From assembly GCA_964541595.1 (NCBI GenBank), contig CAZIRO010000010.1:1-33019 (forward strand): a stretch of 33,019 nucleotides of DNA, in the 5' to 3' direction. This stretch comes from CAZIRO01 sp964541595. Lineage in GTDB: Bacteria; Acidobacteriota; HRBIN11. A model generated the notes under the pieces. The model was not told where the DNA came from. It did not search any database and saw only the letters and a list, made by a program, of their open reading frames with translations. A program made the position numbers and the translations under genes. Below are positions 7,793 to 16,779 of the stretch, in pieces. The first letter of the stretch is position 1; each line of letters opens with the position of its first letter.

Positions 7793-9106
7793 TCAGATGT
7801 GGGCACTGAACAGGGGCGACGGTGCGGTGTTCCGATCGACGGCAGCGGTGCCTCCCCGCCAGACGCGTGCGCCCAGGGCCCGGAGTTTTTCGTCCAGCCG
7901 GGCGTATCCCCGATCCAGATGGTGCACACCCGCGATACAGGTGACACCCCGCGCACAGAGTGCGGCGATCACCAGTCCGGCCGAAGCGCGCAAATCCGTC
8001 GCCCGCACGGACGCACCGTGCAGGGATGTCGGCCCACGAACCCATGCACGGGGCGGGGACACGTCCACGCGCGCACCCATCCGTGCGAGTTCTTTTGCGT
8101 GCCGAAACCGTTGCGGAAATACGGTCTCTTCAATTTCACTGACACCCTCCGCCTGCGTCATCCAGACCATGATCTGCGCCTGCAGATCGGTCGGGAACCC
8201 CGGATACGGCCGGGTCACGATCGTCAACGGCAGCGGCGTGTCGACGTCGCACGCATCCACAATGAGATCCCACGGGGTGGCCACCCAGCGCACGCCCTGA
8301 CCGGTCAGAATGTCGAGCAATACCCGGAGATGGTCCGGTCGTGCATGCTGCAGCGTCACCCGTCCACGCGTGACCGCAGCGGCCACTGCATACGTGCCCG
8401 CTTCGATCCGATCGGGGATGATGGTGATCTCCGCACTGCCCAGTTCACGCCGTCCCCGGATGATCAGCCGGGACGTCCCGGCACCCTCGATCTCGGCCCC
8501 CATCGCGCACAGTAACTCGACGAGCTGAACGACCTCCGGTTCCTGCGCGCAGTTGTCGAGGACCGTGACATCCGGGATTCCCGCCGCGACCATCAACAGG
8601 TGTTCCGTACCCGTCACGGTGACCCTGGGAAACTGAAAACGGATCCCCCGCAGCGTGCGCCGTTCGATCTCGACGAAGTCTTCCGTTTCGCGAATGTCAA
8701 ACCCGAACGCCACGAGTCCGGCCAGATGGATATCCACCGGTCGCGGCCCGATCGCACATCCACCCGGATACGCCACCCGCGCCCGGCCCATACGCAGTGC
8801 CAGGGGACCGAGCAGAAGAAACGAAGCCCGCATCTGTCGGGTCAGTTCGGGCAGTGGTGTGTCCGCACGTACGGTCGCCGCCCGAACGGTTACCGTGTCT
8901 CCCGTCTGCACAACGTCGGCGCCGAGATGGCGCAATAACGCAATCTGGGTCGCCACATCGCGAACATCCGGAACACGATGCAGAACAACGGGAGCATCCG
9001 TGAGCAGTGCGGCCGCCAGACAGGGTAATGCTGCGTTTTTCGCTCCTTCAATGGATACGGTACCGAACAGGCGAACCGGTCCTTCGATCCAGAGGGCTGT
9101 CTGCAT
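7793..9106 (-). CDS. murA: UDP-N-acetylglucosamine 1-carboxyvinyltransferase
   Basis: First committed step of peptidoglycan synthesis: transfers enolpyruvate from PEP to UDP-GlcNAc in the cytoplasm. The 437-residue product is of normal length and has the N-terminal GAKNAALP motif (K23, N24) and the active-site loop PGGCAIGPRPVDIHL with the catalytic, fosfomycin-sensitive cysteine C117. It also has the second-domain segments PDRIEAGTYAVAAA and PYPGFPTDLQAQ and the motif FPQRFRHAKELARMGA. GGAGGG stands about seven bases before the ATG. It is transcribed toward rocD and diverges from the FG-GAP operon across a second copy of the inverted-repeat element. Confidence 0.97.
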   Translation of the reverse strand: MQTALWIEGPVRLFGTVSIEGAKNAALPCLAAALLTDAPVVLHRVPDVRDVATQIALLRHLGADVVQTGDTVTVRAATVRADTPLPELTRQMRASFLLLGPLALRMGRARVAYPGGCAIGPRPVDIHLAGLVAFGFDIRETEDFVEIERRTLRGIRFQFPRVTVTGTEHLLMVAAGIPDVTVLDNCAQEPEVVQLVELLCAMGAEIEGAGTSRLIIRGRRELGSAEITIIPDRIEAGTYAVAAAVTRGRVTLQHARPDHLRVLLDILTGQGVRWVATPWDLIVDACDVDTPLPLTIVTRPYPGFPTDLQAQIMVWMTQAEGVSEIEETVFPQRFRHAKELARMGARVDVSPPRAWVRGPTSLHGASVRATDLRASAGLVIAALCARGVTCIAGVHHLDRGYARLDEKLRALGARVWRGGTAAVDRNTAPSPLFSAHI

Positions 9107-9136
9107 TCGATATTCCCTCCCTTATGATGGACCCCT

Positions 9137-9165
9137 ATTGTACAACGACGGTTCAGGCATGGAAA
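9137..9165 (-). promoter_or_regulatory. Predicted sigma-70 promoter of murA
   Basis: On the reverse strand TTTCCA (9160-9165) is followed after 17 bp by TACAAT (9137-9142), about 30 bp before the murA ATG. The -35 box lies 13 bp outside the left end of the 9179-9396 repeat, the same distance as at both ends of copy 1. The -35 matches only four of six consensus bases. Confidence 0.4.
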
Positions 9166-9178
9166 GACCGCGTGGCTG

Positions 9179-9396
9179 AAATCGGGACAGGAAACGGAAC
9201 ATCGTGGGTGCCCATGCGGCCATGCGACGTCCCCGGCCCATGGGATGCCCCGTCCCCTGTCTTCCGTCTCCCGTCCCGGATACCTGCCACCCAGAACCGG
9301 ACACCGGACGCCTGACACCTGGGACCGGACCCCCGGTGTCGACCGATCCATCCGCCCATCCAGTATATCCCCTGCTCCATTTGCCTGCCCCGATCC
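9179..9396. repeat. Intergenic inverted-repeat/heptad element (copy 2, inverted relative to copy 1)
   Basis: The left end AAATCGGGACAGG (from 9179) and right end TGCCTGCCCCGATCC (to 9396) are imperfect versions of the copy-1 terminal repeats. On the reverse strand it reads in the same order as copy 1. Positions 9277-9332 hold eight in-phase heptamers on the + strand (CGGATAC, CTGCCAC, CCAGAAC, CGGACAC, CGGACGC, CTGACAC, CTGGGAC, CGGACCC). A nearly copy-1-like segment includes CCCCGTCCCCTGTCTTCCGT. The stretch ACCGGACCCCCGGTGTCGAC and its flanks (9316-9351) recur exactly in copy 3. With the two flanking promoters and a leader up to 9592, it fills the gap between murA and the next operon. Confidence 0.8.
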
Positions 9397-9408
9397 GGGT
9401 ACATCTCC

Positions 9409-9437
9409 TTCTCATTCGTTTCGGTTCAACGTATAAT
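9409..9437 (+). promoter_or_regulatory. Predicted promoter of the FG-GAP/sulfatase/ABC operon
   Basis: A perfect TATAAT (9432-9437) is preceded, with 17-bp spacing, by a weak TTCTCA (9409-9414). The -35 starts 12 bp beyond the right end of the repeat. An in-frame ATG at 9436 overlaps this -10 box and so cannot be the translation start of a transcript made here. This supports ATG 9592. Confidence 0.45.
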
Positions 9438-9591
9438 GGAGACCGCGTCTGGCGAACCCGAATGGTGCATTGCCGAAGTGACGGCGGAAAGAGTGACGTC
9501 GGGTATCCGCACCCGCGCCACTTTTCCCGCTTGCCACTTCATGACACTCCGGCAGTGGACCGTTCAACACGTTTATCGGGAGTACGGGTGT

Positions 9592-11895
9592 ATGCAACGG
9601 TTTCCGGTGATCATTTGCATTGCTTGTATCGGTGGTCTGATGCTCCGGCCGATCGGTTATCCGAACGCGCGTCCGGCAGAAGAACGTCCGTTCCCCGTGG
9701 ATACACGAATTGAGCAACTCAAGGCGGAACGGCAGAAACTCGATGCCACGGTCTGGAAGAAAGAAGTCATCGCACAGGAGTATGAAAACATCTTTATCGA
9801 ACTGTGGGACGATCTGCGCACGCGCGATGACCGTTACGCGGTCCTGGCCGCGTTCCCGTTCCGGCAAATCATTCTCGGGGAACCGGTCCGCCGGACCGCA
9901 CGCGAATGGCATATCGAATCCATTCAGTTCGGGGGACGCAATCGGGTACTCACACACGACGCCTGGACCACGTTCCTCCACCGGTACGCTCGCGCGGGGT
10001 ACCGTATCGTACAATCGGAATGGCACCACGCCCGGTTTGATCTGCTGCCCGAACAGCCCGCACGGTCCTCGTTCAACTTTGAAATCCACATCGCGCATCC
10101 GCAGCATCGGGAACGGCTGATACTCCAGGGCACGCTGTACGTCATCTGGTCGGACCGTAAAGATGCGCACGGCCATCCCGTTCCGGACACGATCGATGCG
10201 ACCCACGTCCGCATTCTCCGGTATCGGGGTGCGCCTGCGTTCGTGCCCTGGATGGTGGTCGATCCGGCACCGAACCGGATGTCCGGACGGGTGCACAGTC
10301 CGATCCTGCTGTACGATCTCAACGGGGACGGATATTCGGAGATCGTCCTTGCGGGGACGAATAACGTGTTCTGGAACCGCAGGGGGCGTCAATTTGAACG
10401 GGACGCTTTCCTGGCGTACCCGCCGCGCAGCCTGCTTGCCGGTGTGATCGCCGATTTCACCGGGGACGGCCATCCGGACTTTTTCGGGGCTGGTGTGCAG
10501 ACGTACCCGATGTTATACGTGGGCGACGCGCACGGACGGTTCCCGGACGTGCCACGCATCTTGAAAGTCATCGACCGTCCATTGCAACAGCCCTCACATA
10601 TGACCGCCGGCGACATCGACGGGGACGGCGACCTGGACGTATTCATTGCCCAGTACAAACCGGCGTACGTTGGCGGGCAGATGCCCACACCATACTATGA
10701 CGCGAATGACGGGTATCCGTCGTACCTTTTGCGTAACGACGGCAACGGTCGATTCACCGATATCACGGCAGCGGCCGGACTCGCTCCGAAACGGTACCGA
10801 CGGACGTACAGCGCTTCTCTGGTCGATCTCGACGAGGACGGCGATCTGGACCTCATCGTGGTCAGTGACTATGCGGGGATCGACATCTACTTCAACAATG
10901 GGAAAGGCCACTTTACCGACGTCACGCACAGTGTGGTCGACGAGTGGCATAACTTCGGTATGGCGCATACGTTTGCGGACTTCAATCGCGACGGGCGTCT
11001 GGACTTCTATATTATCGGCATGAGTTCCACGACCGCGCGCCGGCTTGAGTACATGCGTCTGGGACGACCGGACTTTCCGGACTACCAGAAGATGCGCATG
11101 ATCATGGGATACGGCAATCGCATGTACCTCGCTGCTGGCAACGGGCGGTACGTGCAGCCGCCGTTTCAGGATCAGGTCGCCCGTTCGGGGTGGTCCTGGG
11201 GAACTTCGTCGTTTGATTTCGATCGGGACGGGGACATGGACATCTACGTCGCGAACGGGCATTACAGCGGCAAAACGGCCAAGGACTACTGTACATACTT
11301 CTGGCGCCATGACATCTATACGGTCAGCAAGCAGCCCAGTCCAGCCATTGCACGTTTCTTTCAGGAACAGTTGCGCGCGCTCGGTGTGGGCGACATGTCC
11401 TGGAATGGGTTTGAACACAACCACCTGTTTCTCAATGAGAACGGTCGACGATTTCTCAATGTCGCGTTTCTCCTGGGAGTGGCGTTTGAATTCGATTCGG
11501 GCAGCGTGGTAACAGACGATCTCGACCTGGATGGGCGACCGGATCTCATCGTGGAGGAAGTCATCACACGCCGGGAAGAACGGCGACGGATTCACGTACT
11601 GCGGAACGTCTGGCCGTCTCCATATCACTGGATCGGCGTGATTCTGCAGGGAACGCCCGGTGTATCCCCGATCGGGGCGACCGTCCGTGTCCGGTATCCC
11701 GGCGGTATGCACGTGTATCGGTTCATGACGGGAGACTCTTACAGTGCACAGCACGCGATGCAGAAACTCTTCGGTCTGGGGACGCATGACCGGGTGGACT
11801 GGATAGAAGTCCGCTGGCCGGACGGTACGGTGCAACGGATACTGCGACCGGCTGTGGATCGGTATCATCGACTGGTCCGAAAGGGAAAGGATTGA
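9592..11895 (+). CDS. Secreted FG-GAP/VCBS repeat protein with C-terminal ASPIC/UnbV domain
   Basis: Predicted exported seven-bladed beta-propeller of 767 residues; enzymatic function unknown. The N-terminus MQRFPVIICIACIGGLML is a signal peptide or anchor, followed by a charged helical region. Calcium-binding FG-GAP type motifs then follow in order: DLNGDGYSEIV, DFTGDGHPDFF, DIDGDGDLDVF, DLDEDGDLDLI, DFNRDGRLDFY, DFDRDGDMDIY, DLDLDGRPDLI. The C-terminus GVSPIGATVRVRYPGGMH ... VDWIEVRWPDGTVQ matches the ASPIC/UnbV domain seen in CRTAC1-like proteins. The frame is open upstream to 9436, but ATG 9592 has GGGAG upstream and gives a proper signal sequence. It is the first gene of the seven-gene operon. 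The propeller probably mediates binding or surface interactions. Confidence 0.88.
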   Translation: MQRFPVIICIACIGGLMLRPIGYPNARPAEERPFPVDTRIEQLKAERQKLDATVWKKEVIAQEYENIFIELWDDLRTRDDRYAVLAAFPFRQIILGEPVRRTAREWHIESIQFGGRNRVLTHDAWTTFLHRYARAGYRIVQSEWHHARFDLLPEQPARSSFNFEIHIAHPQHRERLILQGTLYVIWSDRKDAHGHPVPDTIDATHVRILRYRGAPAFVPWMVVDPAPNRMSGRVHSPILLYDLNGDGYSEIVLAGTNNVFWNRRGRQFERDAFLAYPPRSLLAGVIADFTGDGHPDFFGAGVQTYPMLYVGDAHGRFPDVPRILKVIDRPLQQPSHMTAGDIDGDGDLDVFIAQYKPAYVGGQMPTPYYDANDGYPSYLLRNDGNGRFTDITAAAGLAPKRYRRTYSASLVDLDEDGDLDLIVVSDYAGIDIYFNNGKGHFTDVTHSVVDEWHNFGMAHTFADFNRDGRLDFYIIGMSSTTARRLEYMRLGRPDFPDYQKMRMIMGYGNRMYLAAGNGRYVQPPFQDQVARSGWSWGTSSFDFDRDGDMDIYVANGHYSGKTAKDYCTYFWRHDIYTVSKQPSPAIARFFQEQLRALGVGDMSWNGFEHNHLFLNENGRRFLNVAFLLGVAFEFDSGSVVTDDLDLDGRPDLIVEEVITRREERRRIHVLRNVWPSPYHWIGVILQGTPGVSPIGATVRVRYPGGMHVYRFMTGDSYSAQHAMQKLFGLGTHDRVDWIEVRWPDGTVQRILRPAVDRYHRLVRKGKD

Positions 11896-11989
11896 ATTTC
11901 GGGTTTCGGATGGCGAATTTCGGAACCGGTTGGTCTCCAATGGCGCGTCTTTTCAATACCGAAATGCGCGCTCCGAAATTCGAAATATC
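11894..11989. repeat. Heptad-phased inverted repeat between the FG-GAP and sulfatase-fold genes
   Basis: The left arm 11894-11928 reads as consecutive heptamers GAATTTC GGGTTTC GGATGGC GAATTTC GGAACCG. The right arm 11954-11989, read on the reverse strand, gives GAATTTC GGAGCGC GCATTTC GGTATTG in the same phase. The arms can pair imperfectly around a 25-bp centre. The sequence differs from the 2079/9179/26015 family but shares the 7-bp periodicity. It overlaps the last codon of the upstream gene, so it is probably transcribed with the operon. Confidence 0.7.
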
Positions 11990-12009
11990 CGGGAAATCTG
12001 TACGAATGG

Positions 12010-14088
12010 ATGCGTTCCATGCCCATGCCGTTCAGGGGGTTGTACACCGGCATTGTACTATGGACGATACTGTGGACGGGCGCGGGCTGTACGCTCGTAG
12101 CCACGCCGTCGGAACCGCTGCCGCAACCCGTCTGGCGAGTCTGCCAGCGAATCGCGACTCCCTGGGTGCACCGGACACTCACACAACCCGGTGCAATCCC
12201 GATCCCGCTGGGAGCGATTCACGGATTCCTTGAACTCGAGATCGAACGCAACCGCGAATCACGTTCAGGAACCTGGTACATCCGATGGAACCGCCGTACA
12301 CTGACATCCGGGATCGATCTCCGTCCCGGGCGGTATGCCGTGTACATCCCGCTGGCGTATCGATGGCGTTTTCGGAACCGGATGGAGATCTTCTGGGACC
12401 CCGTGGACATGCAGGTGCGTTTTCACGTTCGGGCATTTCTCCAGTGCTGGGACGCCGCTCCGGAACAGGTCACGTACCGTGTGCAAAACGACGGACTGTT
12501 CTGGACGGTACCGCCCAACCGCGTCCTCTGGGTTGCGTTCCCGGTTCGCAGTCGCACGCGGATCACCGTTGAACCGATGCTACCCCGAACGTATCGGCAG
12601 GTCGTGCACACGTCGGTCACCGTCTATCGCGACGGTCGGCCCGGTCAGTCACTTCCCGAAACGAATCGACAATACACGTACGTTCTCCGGCGGCTGCACC
12701 GTCCCGAATGGATCACACTGCGCATGGAAACACAGTGCACGCAACACTGTCCGGAAACGGTGGCATGGCGGGTCCGGGGACAGACGGCGTCGCACGGAAC
12801 CGGTGCGGGTTCCTCGCGTCGACCGGAGGTCCGTGTACATCCGACCGCCCGGCCGTTTTCCGTATTCATCTTTCTGGTCGACGCATTGCGTGCCGATCAC
12901 CTGCCCTGCAGTCCCCGCATCGGTGTGCGGTACCCGCGTCTATTTCGTCTATGCCGACGCAGTCTGCGATTTCACCGCGCGCATGCGCATGCGGGATGGA
13001 CCCGAACATCCGTAGCGTCACTATTGACCGGGCTGTTGCCGGCACAACACGGCGTATACGGATATGAACATCGCCTGCCGGACGAGGTTCCGTACCTGCC
13101 GGAACTGCTGCACCGTGCGGGATACCGCACGGCCGCTTTCGTGACCAACGGCAACGTGGGCCTGCGCGGACTGGGGTTTGACCGGGGGTTTGACCTGTTC
13201 CGGCGGTTTGAAGAAAACCGGCAGACGCCCTGGGTGCATACACCGGCAACGGAAGTGGCACGTGCGGTTCAGCACTGGATCGAACGGATGGCGCCGCGCG
13301 GTCGCCCGCTTTTCGGATACATTCACTTCACCGATCCGCACGCACCGTATGCCGCACCGACCGTGCACAGTAACGGGTCACTGGAATTCATGCGACTGCT
13401 CGGCCAGTTGCGACCGGATATCCAGTCGAAGTACCGAACGCCCCTGCTGGAACAGTACCGGCGGGATGTGGATACCGCACTCGCGGGTATTGAAGCAGTC
13501 CTGGAAACCCTGTATGCCACCGGATTGGACGAACACAGTCTGATCGTCGTGACCGCCGACCACGGAGAGGCGTTCTATGAGCACGCCTGCTGGCAGCACG
13601 GCAACTGTCTGTTCGACGAGGTGCTGCGTGTGCCGCTCTGGATCCGGCTGCCCGGTCGGTTTGCCCGGGGGGCGGATATCGACGTGCCGGTACAGCATAT
13701 CGATGTCGTGCCGACGATCGCGCACCTCGCACACATTCGGAGAAACCCCGCATGGCTGGGGCATCCCCTGGTTCGATTTTCCACAACATCGCGGCTCTAC
13801 ATTGCAGAACAACGGCTGAACGGACGATACGGAATGGCGATCGAATATCCCCCCTACCGGCTCATCTGGCGGGAACACAGGAACACGGATGTGCCGCTGT
13901 TCTATGTATTTAACGAATCCCGCGATCCGACCGAACGGCTGAACCTGTACGTCTACCGACCGCTGGCGATATGGCACCTGTTCGAGTTGCGGGATCGGCT
14001 GCATGCCATGTATATTACCCCTTCCCAAACCCGTCCAATGACCCGCGAAGAGCGGGAATTGTTGCGGGCGCTGGGATACGTGCAATAG
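12010..14088 (+). CDS. Sulfatase/phosphoglycerol-transferase-fold lipoprotein
   Basis: The 692-residue product has a lipoprotein-like signal with lipobox GAGC (C27). A beta-rich N-terminal region (about 60-280) without recognised homology follows, then an alkaline-phosphatase-superfamily catalytic domain (about 283-690). Metal-site motifs are FLVDALRADH (D291), TADHGEAFYEH (D517, H518) and WQHGNC (H530). At the nucleophile position it has HAGWTRTSVASLLTG (T331) instead of the sulfatase CxPxR. It therefore cannot form formylglycine and resembles LtaS or phosphoethanolamine-transferase-like members that use Thr. It may hydrolyse or transfer phospho- or sulfo-groups at the envelope; the substrate is unknown. 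The start is uncertain: several ATGs at 12006-12025 lack a clear ribosome site. It is preceded by a heptad repeat and followed by the ABC genes. Confidence 0.87.
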   Translation: MRSMPMPFRGLYTGIVLWTILWTGAGCTLVATPSEPLPQPVWRVCQRIATPWVHRTLTQPGAIPIPLGAIHGFLELEIERNRESRSGTWYIRWNRRTLTSGIDLRPGRYAVYIPLAYRWRFRNRMEIFWDPVDMQVRFHVRAFLQCWDAAPEQVTYRVQNDGLFWTVPPNRVLWVAFPVRSRTRITVEPMLPRTYRQVVHTSVTVYRDGRPGQSLPETNRQYTYVLRRLHRPEWITLRMETQCTQHCPETVAWRVRGQTASHGTGAGSSRRPEVRVHPTARPFSVFIFLVDALRADHLPCSPRIGVRYPRLFRLCRRSLRFHRAHAHAGWTRTSVASLLTGLLPAQHGVYGYEHRLPDEVPYLPELLHRAGYRTAAFVTNGNVGLRGLGFDRGFDLFRRFEENRQTPWVHTPATEVARAVQHWIERMAPRGRPLFGYIHFTDPHAPYAAPTVHSNGSLEFMRLLGQLRPDIQSKYRTPLLEQYRRDVDTALAGIEAVLETLYATGLDEHSLIVVTADHGEAFYEHACWQHGNCLFDEVLRVPLWIRLPGRFARGADIDVPVQHIDVVPTIAHLAHIRRNPAWLGHPLVRFSTTSRLYIAEQRLNGRYGMAIEYPPYRLIWREHRNTDVPLFYVFNESRDPTERLNLYVYRPLAIWHLFELRDRLHAMYITPSQTRPMTREERELLRALGYVQ

Positions 14089-14130
14089 CACATTCTGAAC
14101 GCCGGACCTCGAATCTCATCCGCCATCGGG

Positions 14131-14319
14131 GTGCGCGTGAATATCATCGGGTATTACCTGGGAAAAATCCTGGAAGCCATCGCACTGGGGTTGCTTCTAT
14201 ACGCGTTGATCTACGGACTGACCACCCAGGATCTCGGACAGGAGATCCGGTTGTTCGTCATCGGTATCATTCTGTTCCTGAGCGGCCGGATACTGGAACG
14301 GTGGACCGGTACACCGTGA
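14131..14319 (+). CDS. Small two-helix membrane protein
   Basis: A 62-residue product beginning at GTG with two hydrophobic stretches: YYLGKILEAIALGLLLYALIYG and, after a short charged turn, LFVIGIILFLSGRILERW. It sits 42 bp after the sulfatase-fold gene and 12 bp before the first ABC permease, so it is almost certainly in the operon. Its size, topology and position suggest an accessory subunit, but no family is recognised. A second GTG two codons downstream is an alternative start. Confidence 0.65.
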   Translation: MRVNIIGYYLGKILEAIALGLLLYALIYGLTTQDLGQEIRLFVIGIILFLSGRILERWTGTP

Positions 14320-14331
14320 AGGAAACGACAG

Positions 14332-15543
14332 ATGCTCGCACGACTCGCCTGGCGCAATTTGTGGCGGAACCGCATCCGCAGCTGGATCGTGATCGGTTCG
14401 GTAGCGATCGGGACACTCGGGCTCATCGTGATCACCATGCTGACCGAAGGACTGCTGCGCCAGATGGTGCGCAACGTCATTGACGGCGGAACCGGGCACC
14501 TTCAGATCCACCGGCGCGGGTACCTGCAGGACCCCGACGTGCGTAAATGCATTGCCGATCCGGATACCATCCTGCGGCGGCTCTCGGCCATCCCGGCGAT
14601 CGCGCACGCTGCCCCCCGTGTGGTCCTGCAGGGTGTCATCAGTTCACCGTACAACAGTGCACCGGTACAGATCGTGGGCGGTGTTCCGGCGGTTGAACGG
14701 CAGATCACCTTTTTTCACCGGTATATCGTTCGCGGACGGTTTCCCCTGCAGGGGGATCACGCGCTTATCGGGCAGGAACTGGCGCGCCATCTGAACGTGA
14801 ACCCCGGTGAACGGATGGTGTTGACGAGTGCCGACCGCCGGGGAGAACTCGTTTCCGTGGCTGTTCGTGTTTCCGGATGGGTACACACGCCGATTCGTGA
14901 ACTCAACCGGTATTTTGTGTTCGTTCCCATCCGGGTGGCTCGCGAACTCGCCGGGTATCGCAGGGAAACCACCCTCATTGTGGTCCGTCTGCACCGCGCT
15001 CGGGACCTCCGCCCAACCGTTGCCGCGATTCGATCCCTGTTGCCCCCCGCGCTGGACGTCACACCCTGGGATGCCATCCATCCAGAGATCCGGTTTCAAC
15101 TGGAAATATTCGCCGAGTTCAACTGGATCACCGCACTGATCGTATTCCTCGCTGCCGCACTCGGTGTGATGAATGTATTCTACATGGCCGTTTACGAGCG
15201 AATGCGTGAATTCGGGATTCTGCGGGCGATCGGCATGCAGCCGCAGCAAATTCGCCGCCTGATCTATCTCGAAGCCCTGTGGTTGAGTCTGACCGGTCTG
15301 GGGCTCGGCATCCTCGGCAGCCTGGGGATTTATGTGCCATGGCACGTACGTGGGCTCAATCTCGCCCGTTTGAGCCGTGCCATGGAAGTCTGGGGTACCG
15401 GAGCCGTGGTCTATCCGTCGTTGTCCTGGGGACCGATCCTCGAATTCCTCGGCGTACTGTTCGTATGCGTATTTCTCGCCGTATGGATCCCCGCGCGGCG
15501 GGCCACCCGCATATCCGTCGTCGAGGCGATGCATCATGTATAA
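14332..15543 (+). CDS. ABC transporter permease, FtsX/LolCE/MacB type (first of two)
   Basis: The 403-residue inner-membrane subunit has the FtsX-type topology. After LARLAWRNLWRNRIRSW there is one N-terminal transmembrane helix (IVIGSVAIGTLGLIVITML), then a large periplasmic domain (about residues 45-260). Three C-terminal helices follow, with the typical cytoplasmic motif YERMREFGILRAIGMQPQQIRRL. It ends WIPARRATRISVVEAMHHV, the usual end of this family. Such permeases act as mechanotransmitters that extract lipoproteins or drive envelope machines rather than channels. The last eight bases overlap the start of the second permease. AAGGAAA precedes the ATG. Confidence 0.92.
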   Translation: MLARLAWRNLWRNRIRSWIVIGSVAIGTLGLIVITMLTEGLLRQMVRNVIDGGTGHLQIHRRGYLQDPDVRKCIADPDTILRRLSAIPAIAHAAPRVVLQGVISSPYNSAPVQIVGGVPAVERQITFFHRYIVRGRFPLQGDHALIGQELARHLNVNPGERMVLTSADRRGELVSVAVRVSGWVHTPIRELNRYFVFVPIRVARELAGYRRETTLIVVRLHRARDLRPTVAAIRSLLPPALDVTPWDAIHPEIRFQLEIFAEFNWITALIVFLAAALGVMNVFYMAVYERMREFGILRAIGMQPQQIRRLIYLEALWLSLTGLGLGILGSLGIYVPWHVRGLNLARLSRAMEVWGTGAVVYPSLSWGPILEFLGVLFVCVFLAVWIPARRATRISVVEAMHHV

Positions 15544-16747
15544 ACTGGTCTGGCGCAATGTCTGGCGACACCGACGGCGCACCTGGCTGACGGTAACGGC
15601 CATCGCCACGGCGTTGTCGCTACTCAGCGTGATGATGTGTATGCAGGAGGGCACTTATGCACACATGATCCGCCGGGCCACGCATCTGTGGTATGGTGTC
15701 CTGCAGATCCAGCACGCACAGTATGCGGACGAACCCTCGCTATACCACAGTTTCCGGATCACACCGGCCATCTCCCGCCTGCTGGACATGACCGCCGACG
15801 CATGGAGTCCCCGCATCGTGCATCACGGACTGGTCAGTCTCGGGCAGGAAACGCGCGGCGGCAAGATTGTGGGCATTGATCCGCAACGGGAATGGACCTG
15901 GATCCGGCATGCACTGGAACGCGGACGGTGGCTGCGCACGTCCGGGGAGGCTCTGCTGGGCAGCGGCCTCGCTCAATCGCTCGGCGCGACTCCGGACAGC
16001 GAGATCGCCGTGCTCGTGCAGGCACGGGACGGCTCGATCGGTGCACGGCTGTTCCGCGTTGTGGGTATTTTCCGTGTCCATATGCCCGATCTCGACCGGA
16101 GTGGTGTGCTGATTCATCGGGACGCCGCGGATGACCTGTGCGTCATGCGGGGACGGGTGACGACCGTGGTCCTGCGCGTCCCGATGAAGCAGATGGACAC
16201 CATCCGTCGGAACCTGCGGGCAGCATTGCATGCACAGGGGATGCGCGACCTGACCGTGCGTGCATGGTCGGAACTGGTGCCGGAAATGGTCCAGGCGATT
16301 GAAACCGACCGGGTGTCCGGCTGGTTGTACTACGGTGTGCTCCTCGTCGTCGTGGGGTTCGGTATGTTGAACACGCTGTACATGTCGATCTATGAACGCA
16401 ATAAGGAGATCGGCATTCTCCGTGCCATTGGCATGACCCGCCGTCGACTGTTGACGATGATCGGTGGCGAGGCTGCGGTACTCGCATGTATCGGTGTGAT
16501 CACGGGCCTGGCGATCGGAGTGCCGGTGATCCTGTACCTGCAAGCACATCCGATTCGCCTGGGGGGCGAACTCGCAAAACTCTACGAATCGTTCATGTTC
16601 GAACCGGCGATATACACACGTCTGGACAGCCACGTGCTGATGCGGCTGAGCGGGTTGGTGATCGGATTTGCCCTGATCAGTGCAGTGTTTCCGGCCTGGC
16701 ATACCCTGCGTCTGGCACTACCGGACCTGTTGAAGTTTCAGAAATGA
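15536..16747 (+). CDS. ABC transporter permease, FtsX/LolCE/MacB type (second of two)
   Basis: Also 403 residues and a clear paralogue of the preceding permease. MYKLVWRNVWRHRRRTWLT leads into an N-terminal transmembrane helix, then a periplasmic domain of about 215 residues. Three C-terminal helices carry the motif YERNKEIGILRAIGMTRRRLLTMIGGE. ATG 15536 lies inside the end of the upstream gene (8-bp overlap, translational coupling); an upstream frame extension to 15377 would overlap it heavily and is rejected. Two permeases with one ATPase fit a LolCDE-like heterodimer. Cargo is unknown; the neighbouring lipoprotein and outer-membrane barrel make envelope export or lipoprotein handling likely. 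Confidence 0.92.
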   Translation: MYKLVWRNVWRHRRRTWLTVTAIATALSLLSVMMCMQEGTYAHMIRRATHLWYGVLQIQHAQYADEPSLYHSFRITPAISRLLDMTADAWSPRIVHHGLVSLGQETRGGKIVGIDPQREWTWIRHALERGRWLRTSGEALLGSGLAQSLGATPDSEIAVLVQARDGSIGARLFRVVGIFRVHMPDLDRSGVLIHRDAADDLCVMRGRVTTVVLRVPMKQMDTIRRNLRAALHAQGMRDLTVRAWSELVPEMVQAIETDRVSGWLYYGVLLVVVGFGMLNTLYMSIYERNKEIGILRAIGMTRRRLLTMIGGEAAVLACIGVITGLAIGVPVILYLQAHPIRLGGELAKLYESFMFEPAIYTRLDSHVLMRLSGLVIGFALISAVFPAWHTLRLALPDLLKFQK

Positions 16748-16779
16748 ACCCATGCGTCGACAATGCCTGAGGACGCGGC

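Noticed and set aside
9436..9591. Upstream extension of the FG-GAP gene to ATG 9436
   Set aside because: That ATG overlaps the predicted -10 box, and the extension would bury the signal peptide.
10594..11940. 448-residue reverse-strand frame opposite the FG-GAP gene
   Set aside because: Mirror of repeated DxDGDG codons; no domain or ribosome site.
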